Notes under the pieces: generated by a model
Databases searched by the model: none
The model's input: the letters and a program-made list of their open reading frames with translations, nothing else
Told to the model about the DNA's origin: nothing
Assembly (NCBI RefSeq): GCF_004025585.1
Contig: NZ_QTZO01000005.1
Location: 124,001 to 188,000 of the forward strand
Direction of reading: 5' to 3'
Origin: Pseudodesulfovibrio sp. S3
GTDB taxonomy: Bacteria > Desulfobacterota > Desulfovibrionia > Desulfovibrionales > Desulfovibrionaceae
Length of the DNA stretch: 64,000 nt
Part shown: piece after piece, positions 8,323 through 17,785 of the stretch
Layout of the letters: each line of letters begins with the position of its first letter
Numbering within the stretch: the first letter of the stretch is position 1
Made by a program: the position numbers and the translations under genes

Positions 8323-9372
8323 ATGCAGTTCGAAGATCATCCACACAGGCGGTTGAATCAGCTCACCGGAGAGTGGGTTCTGGTGTCGCCGCACCGGACC
8401 AGGCGGCCCTGGCAGGGGCAGCAGGAAGAGCCTGACAGGGTGGCCCTGCCTGCCTATGACCCGGGTTGCTATCTCTGTCCCGGCAATGGCCGGGCCGGAG
8501 GAGCGGTCAATCCCGACTATGCGGATACCTTTGTCTTTACCAACGACTTTGCCGCGCTCCTGCCCGAACCGCCCGATGACTCCGGCAAAGACGCCGGTGC
8601 GGACGATCTGCTGGTGGCCGAGCCTGAAACAGGCGTCTGCCGGGTGATTTGCTACTCTCCTCGCCACGATCTGACCCTTGCCAGGCTTGGGGCCGGTCAG
8701 GCCGCCAGGGTGGTGGATGTCTGGTGCGCCGAATTTGCCGAGCTGGGCGGCCGCGCCGACATAGGATACGTCCAGATCTTCGAGAACCGGGGGGCCGCCA
8801 TGGGCTGTTCCAACCCCCATCCGCACGGCCAGATATGGGCCACCCGCAGCGTTCCCATGTACCCGGCGACCGAGGACGTCCGTCAGGCTGCGCACCTCCA
8901 TGACCGGGACCGGTGCCTGCTCTGCTCCTATCTGGAGACCGAACTGGCCCGGCAAGAGCGGGTCGTTTTCGAAAACGAATCCTTTGTGGCCCTGGTTCCC
9001 TTTTGGGCGCTCTGGCCTTTCGAGACCATGATCCTGCCCAAGGTGCACATGCGCAACATCCTGGAGATGACCCAGGCCCAGCGGGCCGATCTGGCAGACG
9101 CCATGGTCCGGCTCAACGTGCGCTACGACAATCTTTTCCAGACCTCGTTTCCCTATTCCATGGGCATCCATCAGGCCCCGACCGATGGCGTCGAATATCC
9201 GCACTGGCATTTCCACATCCATTACTATCCCCCGCTTCTGCGCTCGCAGTCGGTCAAGAAGTTCATGGTCGGGTACGAGATGCTGGCCATGCCCCAGCGC
9301 GACCTCACGGCGGAAGCCGCTGCCGCCCGTCTGCGGGAGCAGGCCGAGGTCCACTACATGGAGGCGGATTGA
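8323..9372 (+). CDS. galT: galactose-1-phosphate uridylyltransferase
   Basis: A 349-residue Leloir-pathway enzyme that exchanges UMP between UDP-glucose and galactose 1-phosphate. The nucleophile motif is [11 protein letters not shown] near residues 162-172, with the H-P-H-x-Q core. [22 protein letters not shown] at the N-terminus and [11 protein letters not shown] are family hallmarks, and the C-terminal [15 protein letters not shown] segment supplies the metal/His cluster. The ATG at 8323, preceded by AGGGGAA, is preferred because homology begins there. The stop overlaps the galK start (TGATG), implying translational coupling. It is the first gene of the operon behind the LacI-type operator. 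Confidence 0.95.
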   Translation: MQFEDHPHRRLNQLTGEWVLVSPHRTRRPWQGQQEEPDRVALPAYDPGCYLCPGNGRAGGAVNPDYADTFVFTNDFAALLPEPPDDSGKDAGADDLLVAEPETGVCRVICYSPRHDLTLARLGAGQAARVVDVWCAEFAELGGRADIGYVQIFENRGAAMGCSNPHPHGQIWATRSVPMYPATEDVRQAAHLHDRDRCLLCSYLETELARQERVVFENESFVALVPFWALWPFETMILPKVHMRNILEMTQAQRADLADAMVRLNVRYDNLFQTSFPYSMGIHQAPTDGVEYPHWHFHIHYYPPLLRSQSVKKFMVGYEMLAMPQRDLTAEAAAARLREQAEVHYMEAD

Positions 9373-10673
9373 TGCCGACCGCTGAAACCTATCTTCAGGC
9401 CCTTGATCGCGGCGGCCTGGATTCGACCCTGACCGAGTTGTACGGGACGGCCTCCCTGCCCGTGCAGCGGCAGCGGTACCATGATCTTCTGCGACGCATG
9501 GGGGAATGGCATCAAGGTTCGCCCGTTATTCTCGTCAACGTTCCGGGCAGGACCGAGCTGGGCGGCAACCACACCGACCACAACCATGGCATGGTCCTGG
9601 CTGCGGGCGTTCATTTCGACTGCCTGGCTGTGGCCGCTTCAACGGGCGGGACCCTTATCCGTGTTCGGTCAGAAGGCTTTTCCGAGGTTATCGAGGTGGA
9701 CTTTGAAGACCTCATGCCCCGCCCGGAAGAGGACGGCACCGCTCAGGCCCTGGTGCGCGGCGTGGCCGCCGGGTTCCGGTCGCGCGGCTGGCCTGTGGGC
9801 GGTTTCGATGCCTGCATCGCCAGCAGCGTGCCCATTGGGGCCGGGCTGAGTTCCTCGGCCGCCTTCGAGGTCTGCGTGGGGCAGATTTTCAATCATCTCT
9901 TCAATCGGGGAGAACGCACGTCCCTGGACCTGGCCATTGTCAGCCGGGAGGCGGAAAACGTCTTTTTCGGAAAACCCTGCGGGCTCATGGACCAGCTCGC
10001 CTGCGCCACCCAGGGCATATTGTCCATTGATTTCAAGGACCCTTCCGCGCCCGTGGTCACCGAATTGCCCTTTGATTTCGATCTGACAGAGTATCAACTC
10101 ACGGTTGTGGACACCGGGGGAAGCCACGCGGACCTGACGCCTGAGTACGCTGCCATCCCCAATGAGATGGGACTGGCCGCCAAGGCATTGGGGCAGGAAA
10201 AGGCACGTGGACTGACCATCCGGCAGGTGTTGGAACAGGTCGGGCGTGTCCGCGAGGCCGCCGGAGATCGGGGTGTGTTGCGGCTCATACATTTCATCGA
10301 GGAAAACGACCGGGCCCAGAAGCAGGCCGTTGCGCTCCGGGCCGGGGATATGCCCTATTTCCTGCGTCTGGTCAGGGAGGCCGGTGATTCTTCCTGGCGA
10401 TTGCTGCAGAACTGCATCTCCACCGCCAACTACCTGGAGCAGCCCATCCCCCTGGCCCTGGCCCTTACCGACAAGTTCCTGTCCGGCAACGGTGCCTGTC
10501 GGGTTCAGGGCGGCGGTTTTGCCGGGACCATTCAGGCCTATGTGCCCAAGGTCCGGTTCGGTGAGTACGGCCGGTTCATGGAAACGGTTTTTGGCCCGGG
10601 TTCGGTCATGCCGCTCAAGATCCGCAGACCCGGATTCGACTGCATCAGACTCGGCAAAGGGGTGAGCGGATGA
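9372..10673 (+). CDS. galK: galactokinase
   Basis: A 433-residue GHMP kinase that phosphorylates galactose at C1 using ATP. All three GHMP motifs are visible: PGRTELGGNHTDHNHG (galactokinase signature, ~56-71), IGAGLSSSAAFEV (ATP loop, ~155-167) and a C-terminal GACRVQGGGFAGTIQAYV. The last motif has GGGFAG instead of the more usual GAGFGG, a mild variation. At 433 residues it is somewhat longer than E. coli GalK (382) because of an extended N-terminus. It overlaps galT by one base and lacI by four bases (ATGA). Confidence 0.95.
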   Translation: MPTAETYLQALDRGGLDSTLTELYGTASLPVQRQRYHDLLRRMGEWHQGSPVILVNVPGRTELGGNHTDHNHGMVLAAGVHFDCLAVAASTGGTLIRVRSEGFSEVIEVDFEDLMPRPEEDGTAQALVRGVAAGFRSRGWPVGGFDACIASSVPIGAGLSSSAAFEVCVGQIFNHLFNRGERTSLDLAIVSREAENVFFGKPCGLMDQLACATQGILSIDFKDPSAPVVTELPFDFDLTEYQLTVVDTGGSHADLTPEYAAIPNEMGLAAKALGQEKARGLTIRQVLEQVGRVREAAGDRGVLRLIHFIEENDRAQKQAVALRAGDMPYFLRLVREAGDSSWRLLQNCISTANYLEQPIPLALALTDKFLSGNGACRVQGGGFAGTIQAYVPKVRFGEYGRFMETVFGPGSVMPLKIRRPGFDCIRLGKGVSG

Positions 10674-11689
10674 GCCAGTTCACCATCAAGGACCTCGCCC
10701 GCAAGCTCGGAGTCTCGCCGTCCACAGTGTCCCGGGCCCTGCGCGACCATCCCGACATCAGTTCGGCCACCAAACGGAGAGTGAACGAGGCCGCCGAGAA
10801 ACATCACTATCAGCCCAACCAACTGGCCCAGTCCCTGCAAAAAAAACGCAGCAACACCATCGGCGTTATCGTCCCGGAGATACGACATCATTTCTTCTCC
10901 AATGTCATCAGTGGCATAGAAGAAATAGCCTACGAGCACGGCTATACCATCATGGTCTGCCAGAGCTACGAGAATCTGGCCCGCGAGGTTCTCAACGTCC
11001 AGGCCCTGGTGGCGAACCGCGTGGCCGGGCTGCTTATTGCCATTTCTTCGGAGACGACCCGGTATGAACATTTGTCGGGCGTCATCCGGCAGAACGTTCC
11101 CCTGGTCCAGTTCGACAGGGTGGTGGAGGCGCTGGATACGGGCAAGGTGGTGGTGGACGACTATGCCGCCGCCTTCGGAGCCACCGAGCACCTCATAGCC
11201 TCCGGTTACCGGCGCATAGGCCATCTTGCAGGACAGGAGGGCATTGCCCTCAATCGGCATCGGTTCGAGGGATATCGTGACGCCCTGCATGCCCACGGCC
11301 TTGCCGTCGAGGAAAAATTTTATCTTCATGGAGGATACCGCGAGGAAGACGGCCGCAGAGGGGCCGAGCTTTATCTTGCCATGGATGAGCTGCCCGACGC
11401 CATCCTGGCCATCAACGATCCCGTGGCCGTGGGGGTGTTCATCCGGTTCAAGGAAGCCGGAATCCGCATCCCCGCTGACGTGGCCCTGGTGGGTTTTTCC
11501 GACACTCAGGCCGCCGCACTCATCGAACCCGCGCTGACCACGGTCTACCAGCCCGCCTTTGAGATGGGCCGCACGGCCGTGTCCCTGCTGCTTCGGCAGA
11601 TTGGGGAAGGTGTCGATTTCAAGCCGGAAACCGTGACCCTGGAGACCGAACTCATGGTTCGCGGTTCTTCGGCACCGAGGGGAAACTGA
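10670..11689 (+). CDS. LacI-family transcriptional regulator of the galactose operon
   Basis: A 339-residue repressor-type regulator. The N-terminal helix-turn-helix reads FTIKDLARKLGVSPSTVSRALRDHPDI with the hinge helix NQLAQSLQKKRSNTIG, followed by a periplasmic-binding-protein-like ligand domain from ~60 (VIVPEIRHHFFSNVISGIEEIA) to the end. It sits between galK and galM with overlapping start and stop codons, so it is made with the enzymes it probably controls. The likely targets are the CGTTTGCG palindromes at 8228-8255. The effector is presumably galactose or a galactoside, inferred from the operon content. Confidence 0.92.
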   Translation: MSQFTIKDLARKLGVSPSTVSRALRDHPDISSATKRRVNEAAEKHHYQPNQLAQSLQKKRSNTIGVIVPEIRHHFFSNVISGIEEIAYEHGYTIMVCQSYENLAREVLNVQALVANRVAGLLIAISSETTRYEHLSGVIRQNVPLVQFDRVVEALDTGKVVVDDYAAAFGATEHLIASGYRRIGHLAGQEGIALNRHRFEGYRDALHAHGLAVEEKFYLHGGYREEDGRRGAELYLAMDELPDAILAINDPVAVGVFIRFKEAGIRIPADVALVGFSDTQAAALIEPALTTVYQPAFEMGRTAVSLLLRQIGEGVDFKPETVTLETELMVRGSSAPRGN

Positions 11690-12744
11690 TGGGCATTGCG
11701 CAAAAACAATGGGGCGTCGCCCGCGACGGTACGCCCGTGGACCTGTTCACCCTGACTGCTGCGTCCGGCATGGAAGCGTCCATTGCATCCTATGGCGGAG
11801 TGGTCGTTCGCCTGACCGCCCCGGATCGGAAAGGCGTCATGGCCGACGTGACTTTGGGGTACCCGTCTCTGGACGGCTACCTCGATGATCAGTGTTTTTT
11901 CGGGTGTCTCGTGGGCCGGGTGGCCAATCGGATCGCCAATGCCAGATTTTTCCTGGACGGCCGGGAACACCGGCTCGATCAGAACCACGGCAGCCACCAT
12001 TTGCACGGCGGAGGCCGGGGATTTCATTCCCGTGTCTGGCGGGTCGAATCGGTGACCGACGGGGTGGAGCCGGAGTTGGTTCTGATGTATGCCAGCCTTG
12101 ACGGGGAGCAGGGGTATCCCGGCAATCTGGAGGCACGCGTTATGTATACCCTGACGGAGGACGGCCTGCGCCTGGATTTTTCGGCCACCACGGACAGGCT
12201 CACCGTGGTCAACATGACCAATCACAGTTATTTCAATCTGTCGGGTCAACCCGGCTCGGATTGTCTCGGCCATGTGCTGACTCTTCCGGCCCACAGATAT
12301 ATCGAGACCGACCGGGAGTTGATTCCCACGGGACGGCTGGCCGAGGTGGACGGAACCCCCCTTGATTTCACTGACGGCGTGAGCATGGGAAGCCGCATCG
12401 AGGCGAATTTCCCGGCGCTCTGCATCGGACAGGGGTATGACCATTTCTTCGTGCTTGATGACGACAGCGAGGGGGTCAAGCTGGCGGCTTCGGTCCATGA
12501 ACCCGTGTCCGGACGGGGCATGGAGGTCTGGACTGCCAACCCGGGCGTGCAGTTCTATTGCGGCAACCATATCCCGGAAAGGATGGCTGGCAAGGATGGA
12601 GCTGTTTATGGTAGAAGGTTCGGGTTCTGTCTGGAGGCGCAAGGATTCGTCGATGCTCCCAATCGGGCCGGGTTTCCCTCTGTGGCCCTGGAACCGGGAG
12701 CCGTGTATCGGCAGTCAATAATGTACAAGTTTTTTGTGAAGTAG
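11689..12744 (+). CDS. galM: aldose 1-epimerase (mutarotase)
   Basis: A 351-residue cytoplasmic enzyme interconverting alpha and beta anomers of galactose. GalM hallmarks are present: VGRVANRIANARF, NHGSHHLHGGGRGFHSRVW, the catalytic His in VNMTNHSYFNLSG (~180) and the catalytic Glu in FPSVALEPG near the C-terminus. The ATG overlaps the lacI stop (TGATG). It completes a Leloir set lacking galE, which must be encoded elsewhere. The ABC ATPase gene begins 36 bases downstream. Confidence 0.94.
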   Translation: MGIAQKQWGVARDGTPVDLFTLTAASGMEASIASYGGVVVRLTAPDRKGVMADVTLGYPSLDGYLDDQCFFGCLVGRVANRIANARFFLDGREHRLDQNHGSHHLHGGGRGFHSRVWRVESVTDGVEPELVLMYASLDGEQGYPGNLEARVMYTLTEDGLRLDFSATTDRLTVVNMTNHSYFNLSGQPGSDCLGHVLTLPAHRYIETDRELIPTGRLAEVDGTPLDFTDGVSMGSRIEANFPALCIGQGYDHFFVLDDDSEGVKLAASVHEPVSGRGMEVWTANPGVQFYCGNHIPERMAGKDGAVYGRRFGFCLEAQGFVDAPNRAGFPSVALEPGAVYRQSIMYKFFVK

Positions 12745-12780
12745 CACAGTACGCTGTGACAAGAAAAAGAGACGGATAGC

Positions 12781-13878
12781 ATGGCAAACGTACAATTGAG
12801 AAAAGTGGTCAAGCGGTTTGGTGACGTGGAAGTGGTCCACGGCATTGATCTCGACATCATGGACAGCGAGTTCATTGTCCTGGTGGGGCCGTCCGGGTGC
12901 GGCAAGTCCACGGTGTTGCGCATGATCGCGGGTCTGGAGGTCATCAGTTCCGGGGAAATTTCCATAGGTGACCGGGTTGTCAATCAGGTTTCGCCCAAGG
13001 ATCGCAACGTGGCCATGGTCTTCCAGAACTATGCCCTGTACCCGCACATGTCCGTGCGCGAGAATATGGGCTTTTCCCTGAAGATGCGCAAAGAGTCCGT
13101 GGCCGACATCGAGACAAAGGTGGACGAGGCTGCGCGTATTCTGGAGTTGGAGCCGTATCTTGATCGCAAACCGTCCGAGCTTTCCGGCGGACAGCGGCAG
13201 CGCGTGGCCATGGGCCGGGCTTTGGTCCGCAGCCCCGACGTGTTCCTGTTCGACGAGCCTCTTTCAAACCTGGACGCCCAGCTCCGCACCCAGATGCGCA
13301 TGGAGTTGAGGAAGATGCACCTGCGCCTGTCCACCACCACGGTATATGTCACCCATGACCAGATCGAGGCCATGACCTTGGCCGACCGTATCGTCATCCT
13401 CAAGGACGGCTACATCCAGCAGGTGGGCACGCCCATCGAGGTGTTCGAGCAGCCCGACAATGTTTTCGTGGCCCAGTTCATAGGCAATCCGCCCATGAAT
13501 ATTCTGGAGGGCACCTTCCGGGTTCTGGACGGAAAACGGTGCGTGGAAGTGGGCAAATCAAGATTTCCGGTCACGGACGGCAAGGCCGAGGCCTTGACGG
13601 ACGGTGCTCCCGTGCTGGCAGGGCTTAGGCCGGATTCCATCAAGATGGGCGAAGGAATCGAGAAGTTGCCCAAGGATTGGTGGTGTCAGGGCGAAGTGGT
13701 GGTCTCCGAGATTCTCGGCGGTCACTCCCACCTGGAGATCGTGATTGACGGAGAGAATGACCTTCTCGCCGAGGTGGAAGGGCGCGTGATCGCCCACCCG
13801 GGCGAGGTGGTTCCCATCGGCTTCGAGTTCGACCGCATGGTCCTGTTTGACCCGGAGACCACCTTGGCGATTCGTTGA
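12781..13878 (+). CDS. sugar ABC transporter ATPase, MalK/UgpC/MsmX type
   Basis: A 365-residue nucleotide-binding subunit. It has Walker [10 protein letters not shown] (~38-46), Q-loop [12 protein letters not shown], signature LSGGQRQR, Walker [13 protein letters not shown] and switch VTHDQ. These are followed by a C-terminal regulatory OB/TOBE domain (from ~240, [10 protein letters not shown]). It energises a CUT1-family importer for mono- or oligosaccharides at the inner membrane. It sits between galM and the binding-protein gene, in the same direction, so the transporter is expected to bring in the galactose or galactoside consumed by GalK/GalT/GalM. MalK-type subunits are sometimes shared by several importers. 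Confidence 0.93.
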   Translation: MANVQLRKVVKRFGDVEVVHGIDLDIMDSEFIVLVGPSGCGKSTVLRMIAGLEVISSGEISIGDRVVNQVSPKDRNVAMVFQNYALYPHMSVRENMGFSLKMRKESVADIETKVDEAARILELEPYLDRKPSELSGGQRQRVAMGRALVRSPDVFLFDEPLSNLDAQLRTQMRMELRKMHLRLSTTTVYVTHDQIEAMTLADRIVILKDGYIQQVGTPIEVFEQPDNVFVAQFIGNPPMNILEGTFRVLDGKRCVEVGKSRFPVTDGKAEALTDGAPVLAGLRPDSIKMGEGIEKLPKDWWCQGEVVVSEILGGHSHLEIVIDGENDLLAEVEGRVIAHPGEVVPIGFEFDRMVLFDPETTLAIR

Positions 13879-13926
13879 GTTATTAATTGTGTAACCGGAT
13901 GAAGTAAATCGTTCCATGGAGGTATC

Positions 13927-15237
13927 ATGAAAAGGATTCTGACAAGTTTTTTGGTGTTAACAGCAGCGATGCTTCTGTTGTTGGGTTGTGGTGAAGAGCC
14001 GAAGGAACAGCAGGCCGAAGAAGCTCCGGCTCCGACGGCGGAAGCTCCCGCCCCTGCTCCGGCCAAAGGCAACGACCTGGAAATCTTCTCCTGGTGGGCT
14101 GGCGACGAAGGCCCTGCTCTGGAAGCTTTGATCGAGATCTACAAAAAACAGAACCCCGACGTGAACGTGATCAACGCCACCGTCACTGGCGGTTCCGGTG
14201 TCAATGCCAAGGCGGTTCTCAAGACCCGCATGCTCGGTGGTGAGCCGCCGGATTCCTTCCAGGTCCACGCCGGTCAGGAACTGATCGGCACATGGGTCAA
14301 GGCTGACCGCATGGAAGACCTGACCCCCCTGTTCGAAGAGCAGGGCTGGATGGACGCCTTTCCTGAAGGGCTGGTCAAGCTCATCGGCACCGACAAAGGC
14401 ATCTGGTCTGTTCCGGTCAACATCCACCGTTCCAACGTGATGTGGTATGTGCCCGCCAACCTGGAGAAATGGGGCGTGAATCCGCCCAAGACCTGGGACG
14501 AGTTCTTTGACGCCGCCGCCAAGCTGAAGGCCGCCGGGATCATTCCCCTGGCCCTGGCCGAGAACTGGACCGCCAACCATCTGTGGGAGTCCGTTGCCCT
14601 GGCCTCCATGGGTGCCGACAACTGGGACGCCCTGTGGTCCGGCAAGCTGGCCTTTGATTCCCCTGAAGGGGTCAAGGCGTGGAGCCTGTTCGGCAAGGTC
14701 CTTGAGAACACCAATGCCGACGCTTCCTCCCTGTCCTGGCAGCAGGCCACGGACATGGTCCTTGACGGCCGTGCAGCCTTCAACATCATGGGTGACTGGG
14801 CCGCCGGTTACATGACCACCACCAAGAAGCTGGTACCCGGCGAAGGCTACGGCTGGCTTTCCTCGCCCGGCACTTCCGGCCAGTTCATGTTCCTGGCCGA
14901 CTCCTTCGGTCTGCCCAAGGGATCGCCGCACCGTGACAACGCCATTGCCTGGCTCAAGGTGCTCGGTTCCAAGGAAGGCTCTGACACGTTCAACCCGCTC
15001 AAGGGTTCCATCTCTGCCCGTACCGACTCCGACCTGAGCAAGTACAACGGCTACCTGCAGTCCGCTGCCGCCGATTTCGGCAAGGACCGCGTGGTCGGTT
15101 CCCTGGCTCACGGCGTTGCCGCCAACGAGACCTTCATGGGCGGATTCGCTTCCGTCATGGAGATGTTCCTGAAGTCCAAGAGTCCTGAGGCTGCCGCCAA
15201 GGCGTGCGCCCAGCTGGCCGAGAAGGCCGGGATCTAA
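13927..15237 (+). CDS. sugar ABC transporter substrate-binding lipoprotein
   Basis: A 436-residue family-1 extracellular solute-binding protein. Residues 1-20 are a lipoprotein signal peptide ending LLLLGC, followed by a low-complexity Glu/Ala/Pro tether ([18 protein letters not shown]) that would hold the domain off the membrane. The mature fold starts [29 protein letters not shown], with later GDWAAGYM typical of sugar binders. A GGAGG ribosome site precedes the ATG. Codon choice looks strongly optimised compared with its neighbours, and a stable hairpin follows the gene. Both fit the high level of binding protein usually needed. The ligand is inferred as a galactose-containing sugar. Confidence 0.93.
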   Translation: MKRILTSFLVLTAAMLLLLGCGEEPKEQQAEEAPAPTAEAPAPAPAKGNDLEIFSWWAGDEGPALEALIEIYKKQNPDVNVINATVTGGSGVNAKAVLKTRMLGGEPPDSFQVHAGQELIGTWVKADRMEDLTPLFEEQGWMDAFPEGLVKLIGTDKGIWSVPVNIHRSNVMWYVPANLEKWGVNPPKTWDEFFDAAAKLKAAGIIPLALAENWTANHLWESVALASMGADNWDALWSGKLAFDSPEGVKAWSLFGKVLENTNADASSLSWQQATDMVLDGRAAFNIMGDWAAGYMTTTKKLVPGEGYGWLSSPGTSGQFMFLADSFGLPKGSPHRDNAIAWLKVLGSKEGSDTFNPLKGSISARTDSDLSKYNGYLQSAAADFGKDRVVGSLAHGVAANETFMGGFASVMEMFLKSKSPEAAAKACAQLAEKAGI

Positions 15238-15254
15238 TTGAGTTAAAAGGCCCG

Positions 15255-15286
15255 CCGGCGCCGGGGGCGTCTGTCCCCGGCACCGG
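15255..15286 (+). terminator. Intra-operon hairpin between binding-protein and permease genes
   Basis: CCGGCGCCGGGG and CCCCGGCACCGG pair with one mismatch around an 8-base loop. There is no U-run. Such stems after binding-protein genes usually protect the upstream mRNA or attenuate transcription, which would give more binding protein than permease. Confidence 0.65.
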
Positions 15287-15321
15287 TGAGCCATGCATCA
15301 ACAGCGAGTGGGTTGAATATT

Positions 15322-16440
15322 ATGCGGGAAGCCTCGCACGACAGAATCAAGGCGTTTCTTACGTTGCTGCCTTCCATGATCCTCGTAGGCGTCTTTGTCT
15401 ACGGGTTCATCGGCAACACCATTTGGACCTCCATGACCGATTGGGGCGGCTCTGGCTCGCTGGCGCTTGAGCCGGAAAAGAATTTCATCGGCCTGGACAA
15501 CTATATCGACCTGTTCACCGGATTCCTGGGCAGCGGATTTCGCCAGGACCTGGTCAACGCGGTCTATTATTCCGTCCTGCTTCTGGCCGGAGCCGTAGGC
15601 CTGGGTATGTTCATCGCCATCCTGCTCGACCAGAAGCCCAGGGGCGAGGATGTCCTGCGGACCATATTCCTCTACCCCATGGCCCTTTCCTTCATCGTGT
15701 CCGGCACCATCTGGCGCTGGCTGCTCGCTCCCCAGGGCGGGATCAACATCCTGCCCACGTATGTGGGCCTCAAGCCCATGACCTTCAGCTGGCTCTCCAG
15801 TCAGGCCGCCATCCTGGTCTTCAACTGGCAGGATCTGTTACGCATCCTGCTCTTCATGGCCGCCTTCATCCTGATTCTGGTCGGCCTCTTCATGCTCAGG
15901 AGGGACCAGGGCCGGGCGATCGGGCGGTGGCTCATTCCGGGCATTGTCATCGGTGCGTTCGTCTGGCTGTTCGGGGACATCATCCCGGATGCCCTGTTCA
16001 TGGAAGAGGAGCACGGCTTCAACATGGCCACGCTCGGCATCATCATGGCCACCATCTGGCAGTATTCGGGCTATACCATGGCCCTCTACCTGGCCGGGTT
16101 CAACGGCATTTCCCAGGATCTGCGCGACGCGGCCATGCTCGACGGGGCCACCCAGGTGGGCTACTATCGGCACATCGCCATACCCATGCTCAAGCCCATC
16201 ACCATTTCCGCGGTCATCATCCTGTCCCACATCTCGCTCAAGATGTTCGACCTCATCTTTGCCATGACCGGACCGGACAATGCCCAAACAGGCCATCCGG
16301 CCCTGACCATGTATCTGACGACCTTCCGTTCCAACGACTTTGCCCGGGGCGCGGCCATTGCCATCGTGCTCTTCCTGATAGCGGCCATGTTCATCGTGCC
16401 GTATCTGGTCGGACAGTACCGGCAGCGGGGGAGGGACTAG
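15322..16440 (+). CDS. sugar ABC transporter permease 1 (MalF/UgpA type, enlarged)
   Basis: A 372-residue inner-membrane permease. Helix 1 is [19 protein letters not shown], and the coupling EAA loop reads [24 protein letters not shown]. Single-polypeptide CUT1 permeases are usually about 290-310 residues. Here roughly 70-80 extra residues sit between the third conserved helix and the EAA domain ([24 protein letters not shown], then [20 protein letters not shown]), apparently adding two helices. I chose the ATG at 15322 because the helix-1 context starts there; a GTG at 15286 lies inside the preceding hairpin. It pairs with the next permease and the MalK-type ATPase. Confidence 0.88.
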   Translation: MREASHDRIKAFLTLLPSMILVGVFVYGFIGNTIWTSMTDWGGSGSLALEPEKNFIGLDNYIDLFTGFLGSGFRQDLVNAVYYSVLLLAGAVGLGMFIAILLDQKPRGEDVLRTIFLYPMALSFIVSGTIWRWLLAPQGGINILPTYVGLKPMTFSWLSSQAAILVFNWQDLLRILLFMAAFILILVGLFMLRRDQGRAIGRWLIPGIVIGAFVWLFGDIIPDALFMEEEHGFNMATLGIIMATIWQYSGYTMALYLAGFNGISQDLRDAAMLDGATQVGYYRHIAIPMLKPITISAVIILSHISLKMFDLIFAMTGPDNAQTGHPALTMYLTTFRSNDFARGAAIAIVLFLIAAMFIVPYLVGQYRQRGRD

Positions 16441-16441
16441 T

Positions 16442-17269
16442 ATGGTACGTTCCAAGATCACCCCCGGCAGCGTGTTCCTGTACAGCATCCTGACCGTGTT
16501 GGCCCTGTTTTTCCTCATGCCCGCCTATATGGCGGCCGTGACCGCCCTCAAGATGCCTGCGGACATCAGCCTGCCCTCGGCTTGGGAGCTGCCGCCCGTG
16601 TTCAACTGGGCCAGTTTTTCCGAGGCAATCGAACTGCTTCGGCCCAATTTCATCAATTCCATCATCCTGACCATTTGCGCTACCTTCGGTTCCACGATGC
16701 TGGGGTCGCTCAACGGGTACGTCTTCTCCAAGTGGAAATTCAAGGGGTCCGACATCGTCTTCACCCTGTTCCTGTTCGGCATGTTCATCCCGTACCAGGT
16801 CATCCTGATTCCCTTGTTCCAGACCCTGCGGGCCATGAATCTGTACGGCGGTCTGCCGGGCCTGATCCTGGCGCACATCGTTTACGGGCTGCCCATCACC
16901 TCGCTGATCTTCCGCAACTTCTATGCCCAGATTCCGACCGCGCTCATCGAGTCCGCCCGACTGGACGGCGCGGGCTTCTTCTCCATCTATCTGCGCATCG
17001 TGTTCCCGCTTTCCATTCCGGGATTCGTGGTCACGTCCCTGTGGCAGTTCACCCAGATATGGAACGAATTCCTCTGGGGCATCTGTCTGACGCGCCATGC
17101 GGACAACCCCATCACCGTGGGGCTGGCTCAACTGGCTGGCGGTCAGGCGGTTTCCTGGAACCTGCCCATGGCCGGTTCCATCATGGCTGCCGTGCCCGTA
17201 TTGTGCATCTATATCTTCCTTGGAAGATACTTCATTCGGGGGTTGTTGGCGGGTTCGGTGAAAGAATAG
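16442..17269 (+). CDS. sugar ABC transporter permease 2 (MalG/UgpE type)
   Basis: A 275-residue inner-membrane permease with about six helices, starting [28 protein letters not shown]. The EAA coupling loop reads [28 protein letters not shown], and [16 protein letters not shown] is the conserved MalG-type C-terminal helix. Length is normal for the family. The ATG follows the previous stop by one base, and the GGGGAGG ribosome site lies inside the end of permease 1. It is the last gene of the galactose/ABC operon, which spans about 9 kb. Confidence 0.93.
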   Translation: MVRSKITPGSVFLYSILTVLALFFLMPAYMAAVTALKMPADISLPSAWELPPVFNWASFSEAIELLRPNFINSIILTICATFGSTMLGSLNGYVFSKWKFKGSDIVFTLFLFGMFIPYQVILIPLFQTLRAMNLYGGLPGLILAHIVYGLPITSLIFRNFYAQIPTALIESARLDGAGFFSIYLRIVFPLSIPGFVVTSLWQFTQIWNEFLWGICLTRHADNPITVGLAQLAGGQAVSWNLPMAGSIMAAVPVLCIYIFLGRYFIRGLLAGSVKE

Positions 17270-17292
17270 AGGGGGCGGCTTGCGATAGCGGC

Positions 17293-17380
17293 GCATCTGC
17301 ACATTTTTCCCGTCCGATCCGATCCTCGCGTAGTCAGCCTACGCTGCGGTTGTCTCGGCCGGGAGAAAATGCGCAGCTAC
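17293..17380. repeat. Large imperfect palindrome with nested GCGTAG hairpin
   Basis: The outer arms (17293-17312 and 17359-17380) match imperfectly when inverted. Nested inside is a perfect GCGTAG/CTACGC stem (17328-17344, loop TCAGC). It lies in non-coding DNA after the operon and looks like an intergenic repeat element rather than a terminator, because no T-run follows. Other copies in the genome would confirm this. Confidence 0.5.
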
Positions 17381-17475
17381 ACCACTCTCACAAGCCTCAT
17401 CCGGTTGCTTCGTGAGAGGAGGAAGAGCCGTTGTCCGGATGCCTTGTACCCGAAGCCGTTCCAATCGTTGAAGAG

Positions 17476-17509
17476 AAAAGGCCTTGCCGTTTATACGGCA
17501 AGGCCTTTT
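17476..17509. terminator. Bidirectional rho-independent terminator
   Basis: AAAAGGCCTTGCCGT and ACGGCAAGGCCTTTT form a 15-bp perfect stem with a TTAT loop. A-run and T-run flank it on both sides. It ends the sugar operon from the left and the small Cys-protein gene from the right. Confidence 0.95.
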
Positions 17510-17527
17510 ATTTGGTGTTTCTCAGAG

Positions 17528-17644
17528 TTACTTTTCTTCTTCTTCAGAACGTTCGTCCTTGCTCTCCGTGATGTTTTCATCCCACAGCCCGCAGCTATGG
17601 TCGATGCAGGAGAGGCACGGTCCGGGGTAATCCATATTGGGCAT
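17528..17644 (-). CDS. 38-residue cysteine-rich small protein
   Basis: A tiny reading frame encoding MPNMDYPGPCLSCIDHSC followed by an acidic tail (ESKDERSEEEEK). The C-x-x-C-x-x-x-x-C pattern could bind zinc or an Fe-S cluster. The start at 17644 has a perfect AGGAGG site 5 bases upstream; an ATG 18 bases earlier would place that site inside the gene. A strong terminator lies 20 bases beyond the stop. Both signals favour a real gene. No homologue is recalled and the function is unknown. Confidence 0.6.
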   Translation of the reverse strand: MPNMDYPGPCLSCIDHSCGLWDENITESKDERSEEEEK

Positions 17645-17785
17645 AGGAGCCTCCTGGGTCATTGTATGGGAAACCGGCCTTCGCTTTTGGCCGAAAAAAT
17701 CACACATGAATACATGTTGAAAATATAGACATGCATCCGTGTTTGGCAAGGGGGGGAGTAAAAAAGGGGAGCCGGAGTCAGCTCG

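Noticed and set aside
13957-15294. 445-codon minus-strand frame
   Set aside because: It is antisense to the sugar-binding lipoprotein, which has signal peptide, lipobox and operon context.
15286-15321. GTG at 15286 as the permease 1 start
   Set aside because: It falls inside the intra-operon hairpin and adds 12 residues without homology; 15322 fits the family N-terminus.
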